A stretch of DNA of 57,942 bases from Phaeobacter sp. HF9A (GCF_011806385.1 NZ_JAATOX010000012.1:1-57942), one strand, 5' to 3'; counted from the stretch's first letter, positions 27,053 to 39,155 are shown. Numbers and translations are program-made. The notes: a model not told the origin generated them from the letters alone.

Positions 27053-28063
27053 ATGAGACTGAGTATTTTGACGGCCGCGCTGCTGGCCGGTGCGACACTG
27101 CCCCTGCATGCGCAGGACACGGACTACCCCCTGACACTGATGAACTGCGGCGTCGAGGTCAGTTTTGACGCCGCGCCGGACAGCGCCGTGACCATCGGCC
27201 AATCCGCGACAGAGATCCTCTATTCCCTTGGCCTTGCGCCCAAGGTCTCGGGCACCGCCGTCTGGTTCAACCCGGTTCTGCCGGAATACGCCGAAATCAA
27301 CGCGGGGATCGAGCGTCTGGCCGACAATGACCCCAGCTTTGAAAGCGTGGTCGCCAAGCGCCCCGGGCTGGTTGCGGTGCAATATGAATGGCACGTCGGC
27401 GAAAACGGCATCGTCGGCACGCGGGAGATGTTCGGCGATCTGGGCATCCCGACCTATATCCTGCCCGCCGATTGTGACACCAAGGACAACTCCACCGGCG
27501 GTGACGGAACCCGCATCGGTGCCTTCGAGACGGGCTCGGTCTATAAGGGCATCCGGGAGCTGGCGGAGATTTTCGACGTGAGCGCCGCGGGCGAGGCCCT
27601 GGTTGCAAAGCTGCAAGCCACCGAGAGCGCGGCGATCACCCGGGCCGAAAGCCTGGATCTGCCGGAAGATCTCTCGGCGCTGTTCTGGTTCTCCTCTGCC
27701 GATCTTGAAATCGACCCCTATGTCGCCGGGCGGCTCGGCGCGCCAGGTTACATGATGTCAAAGCTGGGGATCGAGAACGTCATCCAGTCCGATGAAGAAT
27801 GGCCGACGGTCGGATGGGAAAGCATCGCCCGCGCCGATCCTGATATTCTCGTCATCGCCTATATGGACCGCCGCCGTTTTCCGGCGGATGATGTGGAGAA
27901 AAAGCTCGAATTCCTGCGCAGCGACCCCGTCACCAGTCAGATGACCGCCGTGCGCGAAGGACGGATCGTGCAGATGGACGCCCATGCAATGAGCGCGACG
28001 ATGCGGTCGATCTATGGGCTGCAAACCCTGTCCGAGGCGCTCGCGGAGATGTCTTTCAAATGA
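27053..28063 (+). CDS. Cobalamin-type ABC importer binding protein (BtuF-like)
   Basis: 336 residues from the ATG at 27053; the ATG at 27044 and the open extension to 26981 are alternatives. Residues 1-20 are a signal peptide (LTAALLAGATLPLHAQ). The rest is a class III Peripla_BP_2 fold: AVTIGQSATEILYSLGLA near 42-60, VVAKRPGLVAVQYEW near 98, WESIARADPDILVI near 258. Fold and permease match vitamin B12 and Fe-siderophore systems. The riboswitch directly upstream decides for a corrinoid. It binds the ligand in the periplasm and docks on the BtuC-like permease. Confidence 0.88.
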   Translation: MRLSILTAALLAGATLPLHAQDTDYPLTLMNCGVEVSFDAAPDSAVTIGQSATEILYSLGLAPKVSGTAVWFNPVLPEYAEINAGIERLADNDPSFESVVAKRPGLVAVQYEWHVGENGIVGTREMFGDLGIPTYILPADCDTKDNSTGGDGTRIGAFETGSVYKGIRELAEIFDVSAAGEALVAKLQATESAAITRAESLDLPEDLSALFWFSSADLEIDPYVAGRLGAPGYMMSKLGIENVIQSDEEWPTVGWESIARADPDILVIAYMDRRRFPADDVEKKLEFLRSDPVTSQMTAVREGRIVQMDAHAMSATMRSIYGLQTLSEALAEMSFK

Positions 28064-29118
28064 CCATGGTGGCCGTGCCCACCCGCATTGAGGCAAGGCG
28101 CAGCATCTGGCTGGCGCCTTGCCTTCTGGGGCTGACGATCCTGGCCGGGACCGCCATTGGCGAGACCCGGCTGCCGTTTGAGACGGTGCTGCAGACGCTG
28201 GCGAACCACCTTTGGGGTGCGGGCTATGCGGTGGATGGCATTGATGCCGGGATCATCTGGAGCTATCGCCTGCCGCGCGCCATCGTGGCGGCCTGCTGTG
28301 GCGCGGGGCTGGCGCTGACCGGCGTCGTTCTGCAAGCGCTGCTGCGCAATCCGCTGGCAGATCCCTATCTGATGGGCCTCTCGGCGGGCGCCTCGACCGG
28401 CGCGGTTCTTGTGACCGTCGCGGGCGTGGGAGGCGGCGCGGTCTCCATGTCGCTCGGCGCCCTGAGCGGGGCGCTGCTCGCCTTCGGCTGCGTTGTGCTT
28501 CTCGCCCATGCGGTGAGCGGCGGCGCAGGCGGCGGACGCGCGGCCCAGTCCGCCGCCGCGATCATCCTCGCCGGGATCGCCGGCTCGCAGATGTTCAACG
28601 CGCTCACTGCCTTCACCATTGCCCGTTCGGCCAATGCCGAGCAGGCCCGCAGCATCATGTTCTGGCTCATGGGCAACCTCTCGGGCATCCGATGGGACGA
28701 CGTGGGCCCCTGCGTGGCGGTTTCCCTGATGGGCGTGGCGCTCTGCCTGTGGCACCGGCGCGGGCTCGATGCCTTCACCTTTGGCGCGGACGGCGCAGCC
28801 TCGCTGGGTATCAACGTTCGGGTGCTGCGCGGCAGCCTGATTACCGCAACCGCAGTCATGGTCGGAGTGCTGGTGTCCAAGGTCGGTGCCATCGGCTTTG
28901 TCGGGCTTGTGGTGCCCCATGCCATGCGCTTTTTGGTGGGCACCCGTCACGACCGCCTGGTGCCGGCCTCAGCGCTGGCGGGCGCGGTGTTCCTGGTCGC
29001 CGCTGACGTGATCAGCCGCATTATCGTGCCGGGTCAGGTTCTGCCCATCGGGGTGGTGACCGCCCTTGTGGGCGCGCCGGCCTTCGCGCTGATCCTTGTG
29101 CGGGGGGCGCGGACATGA
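28060..29118 (+). CDS. FecCD/BtuC-family ABC permease
   Basis: 352 residues with about ten hydrophobic segments, the size and pattern of FecCD transporters. Landmarks: YRLPRAIVAACCGAGLALTGVVLQ near 69-92, NPLADPYLMGLSAGAS near 97-112 and the coupling loop with VGFVGLVVPH-like residues (IGFVGLVVPHAMR near 277-290). It overlaps the binding-protein stop by 4 bp and the ATPase start by 4 bp. Confidence 0.93.
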   Translation: MTMVAVPTRIEARRSIWLAPCLLGLTILAGTAIGETRLPFETVLQTLANHLWGAGYAVDGIDAGIIWSYRLPRAIVAACCGAGLALTGVVLQALLRNPLADPYLMGLSAGASTGAVLVTVAGVGGGAVSMSLGALSGALLAFGCVVLLAHAVSGGAGGGRAAQSAAAIILAGIAGSQMFNALTAFTIARSANAEQARSIMFWLMGNLSGIRWDDVGPCVAVSLMGVALCLWHRRGLDAFTFGADGAASLGINVRVLRGSLITATAVMVGVLVSKVGAIGFVGLVVPHAMRFLVGTRHDRLVPASALAGAVFLVAADVISRIIVPGQVLPIGVVTALVGAPAFALILVRGART

Positions 29119-29876
29119 GGATCGAAGTGCAGCAGCTGTCGGCAAAGATCCACCGCACCCCGCTCTTGAAGGCTATTTCCCTCGCTATCGAGAGCGGCGA
29201 ACTCTTTGGCCTCGTTGGACCCAACGGGTCGGGCAAGTCCACCCTGATGCGCTGCCTTGCCGGGCTGCAACGTCCTGCCGCGGGTCGCGTTCTTGCAGAT
29301 GACAGCGACCTTGCGCGGATGCCTGCCCGGCAACGCGCCCGCCGGATTGCGCTGGTCGCGCAGCAGGCCGACACCACGGAGCGTCTGACGGTTCGCCAAG
29401 CGGTGGAACTGGGCCGCACGCCCTATCTCTCGCCGTTGCGGGGGTGGGGGCAGGCGGATGGCGCCGCCGTCGAGCGCGCGCTTGCCACGGTAGAGATGAC
29501 CGGTTTCGCCGACCGCCTTTGGCACACGCTTTCAGGCGGCGAGCGCCAGCGCGTCCACATCGCCCGCGCCCTTGCCCAGGACCCAGAGCTGCTGCTTCTG
29601 GATGAGCCGACCAATCACCTCGACATCCGCCACCAGCTTTCCCTGATGGCGGTGGTGCGGGAGCTGCCGATCACGCGCATCGTTGCATTGCACGATCTGA
29701 ACCAGGCCGCCGTTTGCGACCGGGTCGGGGTGATGCGGGGGGGACGGCTTGTGGCCGCAGGCCCGCCGCACGAGGTGCTGAACGAGGCCCTCTTGGCCGA
29801 GGTTTTTGGCGTTGCCGCAACCCGTCACGCGGCGCCGGATGGCACGCCGCGGCTTCATTTTTCACATGCTTTGTAA
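29115..29876 (+). CDS. FecE/BtuD-family ABC ATPase
   Basis: 253 residues with Walker A GPNGSGKS (about 35-42), signature LSGGERQRVHIARAL (about 139) and Walker B LLLLDEPTNHLD (about 159). The switch His is in VALHDLN. It completes the three-gene corrinoid importer under riboswitch control. Confidence 0.93.
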   Translation: MRIEVQQLSAKIHRTPLLKAISLAIESGELFGLVGPNGSGKSTLMRCLAGLQRPAAGRVLADDSDLARMPARQRARRIALVAQQADTTERLTVRQAVELGRTPYLSPLRGWGQADGAAVERALATVEMTGFADRLWHTLSGGERQRVHIARALAQDPELLLLDEPTNHLDIRHQLSLMAVVRELPITRIVALHDLNQAAVCDRVGVMRGGRLVAAGPPHEVLNEALLAEVFGVAATRHAAPDGTPRLHFSHAL

Positions 29877-29886
29877 AGGATTGCTC

Positions 29887-30297
29887 ATGCGCCTGTTTGC
29901 TTGTCTTCTGACCCTGCTGCCTGTTGTCGGGCTGGCTGAAACCCATGAGGTGAACATGCTCACCCGCGGCGAAACCGGTGCGATGGTTTATGAACCCGGC
30001 TATCTGGAGATCGCGCCCGGTGACACGGTTCGCTTTCTGCCTGTTCAGGGCGGGCATAACGCGGCCTCCATTCCCGAGATGCTGCCAGAGGGCGCCGCGC
30101 GGTTCATCGGCAAAATCGACGAGGAAATCGCGGTGACCTTCGATGTCGAGGGGCGCTATGGTGTCAAATGTTCTCCGCATTATGCCATGGGGATGGTGAT
30201 GATCATTGATGTCGGCGAGGTCGATCCCTCCGTGCCGCTCCCAGAGGCGCTGCCGCGTCGCGCGCGGGAGCGGATGGCAATATTGCTGGCTCAATGA
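29887..30297 (+). CDS. Pseudoazurin-type blue copper protein
   Basis: 136 residues from the ATG at 29887 with AAAGGA 7 nt upstream. Residues 1-18 are a signal peptide (LLTLLPVVGLAE). The mature part is a cupredoxin with type I copper ligands His57 (GGHN), Cys95, His98 and Met103 (VKCSPHYAMGM); the 38-residue His-Cys spacing matches pseudoazurin. In denitrifiers pseudoazurin carries electrons to nitrite or N2O reductase; no such reductase is in the window. It follows the B12 importer by 10 bp, so it may be cotranscribed and fall under the same riboswitch, an odd combination. Confidence 0.9.
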   Translation: MRLFACLLTLLPVVGLAETHEVNMLTRGETGAMVYEPGYLEIAPGDTVRFLPVQGGHNAASIPEMLPEGAARFIGKIDEEIAVTFDVEGRYGVKCSPHYAMGMVMIIDVGEVDPSVPLPEALPRRARERMAILLAQ

Positions 30298-30299
30298 GG

Positions 30300-30690
30300 A
30301 TGTCCCCCAGCAACAGGCGTTTGAGCGGGGAGCGGAATTTTCCTGCAACGGGCCTGATGACGCGTCCGATGGGCGGAACGTGTTGACTGGCTGCCCTGCG
30401 GTGTCGCGACATTGCGCCGATGCGCGTTACCCAGCCCGTTGCTGGGTGGACCCAGACCAGCTTGTGGTGAAAGCGTGCGGTGGCTTCCAGCGGATCGTAG
30501 GTGCCGTTCAAGCGCCTCGCGCAAGAGCGTTGCGGCGGGCAGGCCTGCGGCCTCAGCCTTGGCGCGCAGTTCGGCTTTCTCAGCCGCCGTGCAACGGAAG
30601 ACGAAGGTCTCCGTCAGCAGCTCCTTTGCGCGGGCTTTTCCCGCGCCGGTGGGGTTCGAAGGGGAGGCTTGCCGCCCCTCGTAAGGTCCC
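30300..30690 (-). pseudogene. MobC-like mobilisation protein remnant
   Basis: In one minus-strand frame, residues KARAKELLTETFVFRCTAAE followed by KAELRAKAEAAGLPAATLLREAL match the N-terminal part of plasmid mobilisation (MobC/relaxosome) proteins. No ATG, GTG or TTG start fits it. The sequence after REAL no longer resembles the family, and no relaxase follows. I read it as a decayed end of a mobilisable element beside the tRNA gene. Confidence 0.5.
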
Positions 30691-31045
30691 GTGGGGGCCG
30701 CTGTGGCCCCGGTACCCCGGCCACCGTGGCCCCCGTCTCGATATCGGGCTCGGCGGTCAGTTCCAGCGCCTGAACCTTGGCCAGATCGATCCGGTAAACG
30801 ACGGTGAAACCGTTCTTGTAGCCCCGCGCGCCGGTCTCGACCAGAATACCTTCCTTCAGGAACTCCCGGATCGTCCGCTTGACCGTGGTCTCGCCGAGCT
30901 CGGTGTGCCGTTGGATTGTTCCCTTGGAACACCAGATGCCCGAACCATCGTCCGAGGCCTTGTCCGCCAGGAACATGATGATCTGCTTGCGCGTGGCACT
31001 GCCGAACTTCCGTTCGGCGCACGCGTTCGCCACCCGCCAGCTCAT
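30614..31045 (-). CDS. Helix-turn-helix replication/regulatory protein of mobile-element type
   Basis: 143 residues from the ATG at 31045 (MSWRVANACAERKFGSATRK); an open extension to 31165 has no matching sequence. The middle reads WCSKGTIQRHTELGETTVKRTIREFLKEGIL, a winged helix-turn-helix like those of plasmid or phage replication-initiation proteins. The last 30 residues (from GPQRPPRD) are low-complexity, Arg/Pro-rich and overlap the MobC-like frame, so the C-terminus may be truncated. It lies 155 bp from tRNA-Arg on the same strand, consistent with an integrated element. Confidence 0.6.
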   Translation of the reverse strand: MSWRVANACAERKFGSATRKQIIMFLADKASDDGSGIWCSKGTIQRHTELGETTVKRTIREFLKEGILVETGARGYKNGFTVVYRIDLAKVQALELTAEPDIETGATVAGVPGPQRPPRDLTRGGKPPLRTPPAREKPAQRSC

Positions 31046-31200
31046 CGGACCGTCCCGAAAGGCGCGCAGACGTGCGAATTTTGTACAGGTTTTGTACGAG
31101 ACTTCACCCGTTTCAGGCGAATTTCGCGCGAAAGCTCGCGGGGATTTCTGCACGCTTCTGCGCAATGCCCTGTAAATAAACCATATTTTTCAGGTGGTTT

Positions 31201-31277
31201 TGGTGACCCCGGCAGGATTCGAACCTGCAACCTGCCCCTTAGGAGGGGGCTGCTCTATCCAGTTGAGCCACGGGGCC
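31201..31277 (-). tRNA. tRNA-Arg (anticodon CCU)
   Basis: On the minus strand the sequence begins GGCCCCG and ends CGGGGTC-A-CCA, a 7-bp acceptor stem with one G-U pair and an encoded CCA. The D arm is GCTCAACTGGATAGAGC, the anticodon arm GCCCC-CTCCTAA-GGGGC (anticodon CCT), and the T arm has GGTTCGAATCC. The length is 77 nt. Mobile-element relics lie directly downstream (30300-31045), and tRNA 3' ends are common integration sites. Confidence 0.96.
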
Positions 31278-31401
31278 ACGCGTAGTGGCGATAGCAAATC
31301 GGCACCCTGACCACAAGCGCGGCTTGATCCGTGCATGGGTCATTGTGTCCCTATGCGAGACTGGCTAACCTCTACTGGACAAAGTTAAAGAGGCCAAGCA
31401 C

Positions 31402-32430
31402 GTGACCAATGACAACAAGCGTCCGTTGACGCTGCGCGATGTTTCCGACGCCACCGGCGTATCCGAGATGACTGTCAGCCGTGTCTTGCGCAACCGGGGG
31501 GATGTTTCGGAAAAAACCCGCCAAAAGGTGCTCGAAGCGGCCAAAGCGCTTGGCTATGTGCCAAACAAGATCGCGGGCGCCCTGGCCTCCAAGCGGGTCA
31601 ACCTGGTGGCGGTCATCATTCCGTCGCTGTCAAACATGGTCTTTCCCGAGGTGCTGACCGGGATCAACCGCGTGCTGGAGAACACCGAATTGCAGCCGGT
31701 GGTCGGGGTGACGGACTATCAGCCGGAAAAAGAGGAAAAGGTCCTTTATGAGATGCTCTCCTGGCGGCCATCCGGGGTGATCATCGCAGGGCTGGAGCAT
31801 ACCGATGCGGCGCGGGCGATGCTGGCGGCCTCGGGGATTCCGGTGGTGGAAATCATGGATACCGATGGCAATCCCGTGGACGCGATGGTGGGGATTTCGC
31901 ATCGCCGCGCCGGGCGGGAGATGGCGAAGGCGATCCTGAAAGCGGGATACAGCCATATCGGCTTTATGGGCACCAAGATGCCGCTCGACCATCGTGCGCG
32001 CAAACGGTTTGAAGGCTTCACCGAGGCGCTGGCCAAAGAAGGGGTGGAGATCGAGGATCGCGAATTCTACTCCGGTGGTTCTGCGCTGGCCAAGGGGCGC
32101 GAGATGACGCAGGCGATGCTGGAACGCTCGCCGGATCTGGATTTCCTGTATTATTCCAACGATATGATCGGTGCGGGCGGGCTGCTCTATCTGCTGGATC
32201 AGGGTATTGAGGTGCCCGGCCAGATTGGCTTGGCCGGCTTTAACGGGGTCGAGCTTTTGGCGGGCCTGCCGCGGCAATTGGCGACGATGGATGCCTGCCG
32301 TACCGAAATCGGCATGAAGGCCGCCCAGATTATCGCGGCGCAGCTGGAAGACCCGGATGCGGTGGCGGAAAAGCACGTCACGCTGACTCCGACGATCACC
32401 TATGGCGATACGCTGAAGCGGCGGGTCTAG
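31402..32430 (+). CDS. LacI-family transcriptional regulator
   Basis: 342 residues from a GTG at 31402 with AAAGAGG upstream. The N-terminal DNA-binding domain is classic LacI (LTLRDVSDATGVSEMTVSRVLR, then the hinge helix NKIAGALASKR). The rest is a periplasmic-binding-protein-like effector domain, closest in feel to gluconate-type GntR (LacI class) regulators. No sugar transport or catabolic gene adjoins it: tRNA and element relics lie left and a convergent CoA-transferase right. Its targets must be elsewhere or it is an orphan. Confidence 0.9.
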   Translation: MTNDNKRPLTLRDVSDATGVSEMTVSRVLRNRGDVSEKTRQKVLEAAKALGYVPNKIAGALASKRVNLVAVIIPSLSNMVFPEVLTGINRVLENTELQPVVGVTDYQPEKEEKVLYEMLSWRPSGVIIAGLEHTDAARAMLAASGIPVVEIMDTDGNPVDAMVGISHRRAGREMAKAILKAGYSHIGFMGTKMPLDHRARKRFEGFTEALAKEGVEIEDREFYSGGSALAKGREMTQAMLERSPDLDFLYYSNDMIGAGGLLYLLDQGIEVPGQIGLAGFNGVELLAGLPRQLATMDACRTEIGMKAAQIIAAQLEDPDAVAEKHVTLTPTITYGDTLKRRV

Positions 32431-32453
32431 GGCGTTAGCCCCAGACCCTGAGC

Positions 32454-33590
32454 TTAGATCCGTTTGCCAAGGGCAGGGGCCGCCTGATCCAGCGCCATTT
32501 CGCTGCGGGAAAACCGAATGGGCGTGCGCAGCCCTTCGATGCCTTCGGGGGCGATGCGCAGACCGCGCGCGGTGATCTGGGGTTCGTTCAAGGCTTCGGC
32601 GACCGAATTGATCGGACCTCCGGGCACTTTGGCTGTGTCCAGTGCCGCGATGAGCGCCGCTTTGCTCCAGCGGGAGGTCTTGTCAGCGATCCTGTCGCAA
32701 AGATCGACCCGGTTCTCCACTCGCGCGGGGTTGGTGGCAAAAGCCGGATCCTGCTCCAGCCCGTCGAGCCCCAGCACCTGCACCAGCGCGGCGAATTGCC
32801 GGTCGTTGCCGCAGGCGATGATCAAATGGCCGTCGGAGGTGGGAAAAACCTGATAGGGCACGATGTTGGGGTGGCTGTTGCCAAGCCGGGTTGGCTCTAG
32901 GCCGCCGAGCAGGAAATTGCTGGCCTGGTTCGCCAGCACCCCGACGCCACAATCCAGAAGCGACAGATCCACATGCTGACCCAGGCCCGAGCGCGCACGT
33001 TCGGCCAATGCGGTCTGGATGCCGATCACGCCATAGAGGCCGGTAAAGATGTCGATCCAGGCGACGCCAACCTTTTGCGGCTCGCCCTCCGGCGCGCCGG
33101 TAAGATCCATGATGCCGCACATGCCCTGAATCAGGAAATCATAGCCGGGCTGGCTGGCGCGGGGGCCGTCCTGACCAAAGCCGGTGACCGAGGCATAGAC
33201 CAGACGCGGGTTGAGCTCAGAGAGACTCTCGTAATCAAGACCGAATTTCGCCAGGCCGCCGACCTTGAAGTTTTCGACCAGCACATCGGCCCCGGCGATC
33301 AGCTCCTTGAGGCGGGCCAGATCTTCGGGGTTGCTGAAATCGCAGGTGACCGAGGATTTGCCCCGATTGGCGGCGTGAAAATAGGCGGCAACGGTTTCGG
33401 TGCCGCCCTCCGGCAGGGGGCGCTCGATAAAGGGCGGCCCCCAGCGGCGGGTGTCGTCGCCCTCCGGGGCTTCGACCTTGATCACCTCGGCACCGAGATC
33501 GGCCAGCGTCTGACCGATCCAGGGACCGGCCAGAATGCGTGCCAGCTCGATCACTTTCAAGCCGTGCAGGGGAGCGTTGCTCTGCGTCAT
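32454..33590 (-). CDS. Class III CoA-transferase, probably succinyl-CoA:glutarate CoA-transferase
   Basis: 378 residues, CaiB/BaiF family. Early motif LKVIELARILAGPWIGQTLADLGAEVIKVE and the catalytic aspartate in GYDFLIQGMCGIMDLTG (about residue 158) are present. The start lies 3 bp after the gcdH stop on the same strand. The two form a unit, so glutarate activation to glutaryl-CoA with succinyl-CoA as donor is the most economical role (the SUGCT reaction). Other dicarboxylates are possible. Confidence 0.87.
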   Translation of the reverse strand: MTQSNAPLHGLKVIELARILAGPWIGQTLADLGAEVIKVEAPEGDDTRRWGPPFIERPLPEGGTETVAAYFHAANRGKSSVTCDFSNPEDLARLKELIAGADVLVENFKVGGLAKFGLDYESLSELNPRLVYASVTGFGQDGPRASQPGYDFLIQGMCGIMDLTGAPEGEPQKVGVAWIDIFTGLYGVIGIQTALAERARSGLGQHVDLSLLDCGVGVLANQASNFLLGGLEPTRLGNSHPNIVPYQVFPTSDGHLIIACGNDRQFAALVQVLGLDGLEQDPAFATNPARVENRVDLCDRIADKTSRWSKAALIAALDTAKVPGGPINSVAEALNEPQITARGLRIAPEGIEGLRTPIRFSRSEMALDQAAPALGKRI

Positions 33591-33593
33591 GGA

Positions 33594-34793
33594 TCAGGCG
33601 AAGGCCTGAAGGCCGGTGATGGCACGGCCCAGGATCAGCGCGTGCACGTCATGGGTGCCTTCATAGGTGTTCACCGTCTCCAGGTTCTGCGCATGGCGCA
33701 TCACGTGGTATTCGATCTGGATGCCGTTGCCGCCGTGCATGTCGCGGGATTGACGCGCGATATCGAGCGCCTTGCCGCAGTTGTTGCGCTTGATGAGCGA
33801 GATCATTTCAGGCGCGAATTGACCCTCATCCATCAGCCGCCCGACGCGCAGGCTCGCTTGCAGGCCCAGGGCGATTTCGGTTTCCATATCCGCCAGTTTT
33901 TTCTGATACAGCTGGGTGGCGGCGAGGGGGCGGTTGAACTGTTTGCGATCCAGCCCGTATTGGCGGCTGCGATGCAGGCAGTCCTCGGCGGCGCCCATCA
34001 CGCCCCAGGAAATGCCATAGCGCGCGCGGTTCAGACAGCCAAAGGGGCCGCTCATGCCTTCGACGTTGGGCAGCAGCGCATCTTCGCCGACCTCCACATC
34101 GTCCATCACGATCTCGCCGGTGATCGAGGCGCGCAGGGAGAGCTTGCCGTCGATTTTCGGCGCGCTGAGGCCCTTCATGCCCTTTTCCAGCACAAAGCCA
34201 CGCACCTTGCCGCCATGGGCTTCGGATTTGGCCCAGATGACAAAGACATCGGCGATCGGGGCGTTGGAGATCCACATTTTCGCGCCGCGCAGCACATAGC
34301 CGCCGTCGGTCTTGATGGCGCGGGTCTTCATGCCGCCCGGGTCAGAGCCCGCATCGGGTTCGGTGAGGCCAAAGCAGCCGATATATTCACCGCTGGCCAG
34401 TTTGGGCAGATATTTCATCTTCTGCTCTTCGGAGCCATAGGCGTAGATCGGGAACATCACCAGCGAGGATTGCACCGACATCATCGAACGATAACCGCTG
34501 TCCACGCGCTCGACCTCGCGCGCGACCAGGCCGTAGGACACATAGGATGCGCCAACGCCACCGTATTGTTCCGGCACCGTCACACCCAAGAGCCCCTGCG
34601 CGCCCATTTCGCGAAAGATTTCCGGGTCGGTTTGCTCGTTGAGGTAAGCGTCGCGCACCCGGGGCAGCAGGCGATCCTGCGCATAGGCCTTGGCCGCGTC
34701 AGAGATCATGCGCTCCTCGTCGGAGAGCTGCGCGGAGAGGGCAAAGGGATCTTCCCAATTATAGGCTACACCTTTGTGAGAGGATGTGGACAT
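33594..34793 (-). CDS. gcdH: Glutaryl-CoA dehydrogenase
   Basis: 399 residues from the ATG at 34793 (GGAGA 8 nt upstream); the frame stays open to 35477 but that part is antisense to the LysR gene. Acyl-CoA dehydrogenase landmarks: [18 protein letters not shown], and the catalytic Glu in [18 protein letters not shown] near the C-terminus, the GCDH-specific form. It is an FAD enzyme converting glutaryl-CoA to crotonyl-CoA and CO2 in lysine/tryptophan degradation. It is paired with a CoA-transferase and divergent from a LysR regulator, as in glutarate operons. Confidence 0.95.
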   Translation of the reverse strand: MSTSSHKGVAYNWEDPFALSAQLSDEERMISDAAKAYAQDRLLPRVRDAYLNEQTDPEIFREMGAQGLLGVTVPEQYGGVGASYVSYGLVAREVERVDSGYRSMMSVQSSLVMFPIYAYGSEEQKMKYLPKLASGEYIGCFGLTEPDAGSDPGGMKTRAIKTDGGYVLRGAKMWISNAPIADVFVIWAKSEAHGGKVRGFVLEKGMKGLSAPKIDGKLSLRASITGEIVMDDVEVGEDALLPNVEGMSGPFGCLNRARYGISWGVMGAAEDCLHRSRQYGLDRKQFNRPLAATQLYQKKLADMETEIALGLQASLRVGRLMDEGQFAPEMISLIKRNNCGKALDIARQSRDMHGGNGIQIEYHVMRHAQNLETVNTYEGTHDVHALILGRAITGLQAFA

Positions 34794-34895
34794 CGCGGCA
34801 GTCTCCATTGATTTTTGAAATTTCAGCGATTGTATGCATGGATATCGCCGATAAAAAGCGGTATTTCTGCATTTAATCATGTAGAAAATGTATGA

Positions 34896-35789
34896 ATGCG
34901 ACAGCGACGTTTCCTTCCCTCGATCAAGCTCCTGATGGCACTGGATGCGGTGGTGCGGCATCGGTCGGTGACGGCTGCGGCGGCAGAGCTGAACCTGACC
35001 CAAAGCACCGTGAGCCGGTTGATCCTGACGCTGGAGGCGCAGCTGGGGCAGGATTTGTTCACCCGTGAGCGGCGACGGCTGATCCCGAATGCGGCGGCGC
35101 TGCGCTATCAGCAGGACGTGGCGCGGGCGCTCGACATGGTGCATCGGGCGTCGATGTCGCTTGTCACCAACCCCGAGAGCGGCACCGTGTCGCTGGCGGT
35201 TTTGCCCACCTTTGCAACCAGATGGCTGGGGCCGCGGCTGGGAGCATTCTTCAATGCCCATCCCGGGGTTGGCATCAACATGTCCACCCGCATCGGCCAT
35301 GTGGATTTCACGAACGAGCCCTTTGACGCCGCGATCTACTTTGGGCTGGGCGATTGGGATGGGGTCAATCATCTCAAGCTGCTGGATGAAACGGTGACGG
35401 CCTGCGTCTCGCCCGACTATGGCAGGCAGCATCGGCTGGAGCGGTTGGAGGATCTGGCGGAGCTGCCCCGCTTGCATCTGGAAAGCCGGACAACCGCCTG
35501 GGCCGATTGGTATGCCGCGCAGGGCGGCGAGATCACGACGGCGGGCGGCATGCTGATGGATCAGTTTTCGATGATGATACAGGTGGCGATTTCCGGTCTG
35601 GGGATCGCGCTGTTGCCGGACTATCTGGCACAGATCGAGATCGCAGAAGGGCGGCTGGTGCCGGTGCTGACTGAGGCGGTTCCCGTCCGGGGTGCCTATT
35701 GGCTCGCCTGGCCAAAGGACAAAGATGCGGATGCGCCCCTGCGCGCCTTTCGGAGCTGGGTCTCCGGTCAGGCGTCTATGCCAGCATGA
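34896..35789 (+). CDS. LysR-family regulator, probable activator of the glutarate genes
   Basis: 297 residues. Helix-turn-helix at about residues 10-65 ([34 protein letters not shown]). The effector domain is of the GcvA-like type ([19 protein letters not shown]). It is divergent from gcdH over 102 bp, the usual LysR arrangement, so glutarate or glutaryl-CoA-responsive control of gcdH and the CoA-transferase is likely. I could not single out a T-N11-A operator with confidence. Confidence 0.88.
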   Translation: MRQRRFLPSIKLLMALDAVVRHRSVTAAAAELNLTQSTVSRLILTLEAQLGQDLFTRERRRLIPNAAALRYQQDVARALDMVHRASMSLVTNPESGTVSLAVLPTFATRWLGPRLGAFFNAHPGVGINMSTRIGHVDFTNEPFDAAIYFGLGDWDGVNHLKLLDETVTACVSPDYGRQHRLERLEDLAELPRLHLESRTTAWADWYAAQGGEITTAGGMLMDQFSMMIQVAISGLGIALLPDYLAQIEIAEGRLVPVLTEAVPVRGAYWLAWPKDKDADAPLRAFRSWVSGQASMPA

Positions 35790-35801
35790 GGGCAGGCCGG
35801 A

Positions 35802-36723
35802 TCAGGCGGGCAAGACGTAGCGATGCTGCGCATAAAGCGCTTCGGCGGCGCGGCGGACCACCTCGGCGATATCGCGCAGCTGCGGGGCGAGGGGGCTGGT
35901 CTTGCGCCAGACCATGCCAATGGTGCGCCCGGGCTCTTCGCCGGAAAAGCGCGCCAGCGACACCGGGGCGGAGCGTGTCTCGACCGGGATCGCCATTTCG
36001 GGAATGATCGTGACACCGATCCCCGCGCCGACCATCTGCACCAGCGTCGAGAGCGAACTGCCGTCCAGCCCTGCCTGGGGCATTGATGGGCGAAGGTTGC
36101 AAAAGGAAACCGCCTGGTCGCGAAAACAATGGCCCTCTTCCAGCAAGAGCAGCTTCATCTCGCGCAGCCCTTCGGGAGAGGGCACCGGCGCCTGCGCATC
36201 CGCCGCGCTGCGCACCAGCACGAATTTCTCGTCAAAGAGCGCGGTCTCCACCAGCCCCGGTTCCGAGACGGGCAGGGCGACGATGGCGGCGTCCAGCCTG
36301 CCGTCCAGCAGTTCGATAATCAGCTTTTGCGTCAGGGTTTCGCGGATATGCACATCAAGGCCGCTATATTCGCTATGCAGCTGATGGATGAGCGTCGGCA
36401 GCAAATAGGGCGCGATGGTGGGAATAACTCCCATGCGCAAGCGGCTGATCATGCGATCCCGCGCCAGCCGCGCCAGATCGCCAAGCTCATCCACCGCGCG
36501 CAGGATGTCGCGGGCGCGTTCGGCGAAATCCTGCCCAAAGCCTGTCAGCCGCACCTGCCGCGCACTACGTTCAAACAACACGATGCCGAGGCTTTCTTCC
36601 AGCTCCTTGATCTGCACCGACAGCGCAGGCTGGGAAATGGCACAGGCATCGGCGGCACGCCCAAAATGGCCGTGACGGGTCAGGGCCTCGAAATAGCGGA
36701 GTTGTTTGAATGTAATGTTGACC

Positions 36724-36725
<2 letters not shown>
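35802..36725 (-). CDS. oxyR: Hydrogen peroxide-responsive LysR regulator OxyR
   Basis: 307 residues. N-terminal LysR helix-turn-helix (about 5-60). The redox pair Cys200 and Cys209 lies in EEGHCFRDQAVSFC, matching the E. coli OxyR Cys199/Cys208 segment. It is divergent from katG across 165 bp. On oxidation the disulfide form would activate katG (family knowledge). Confidence 0.95.
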
Positions 36726-39131
<2,406 letters not shown>

Positions 39132-39155
39132 GTCTTTCAGATCCTGAAGGCAAAG

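Noticed and set aside
32973-34811. 612-residue plus-strand frame
   Set aside because: Antisense to the CoA-transferase and gcdH; composition is typical of a shadow frame.
34794-34895. LysR operator between gcdH and the LysR gene
   Set aside because: Several AT-rich partial palindromes are present, but none stands out as a T-N11-A site.
34794-35477. Upstream extension of gcdH to 627 residues
   Set aside because: It overlaps the divergent LysR gene and carries no acyl-CoA dehydrogenase sequence; the ATG at 34793 has a good ribosome site.
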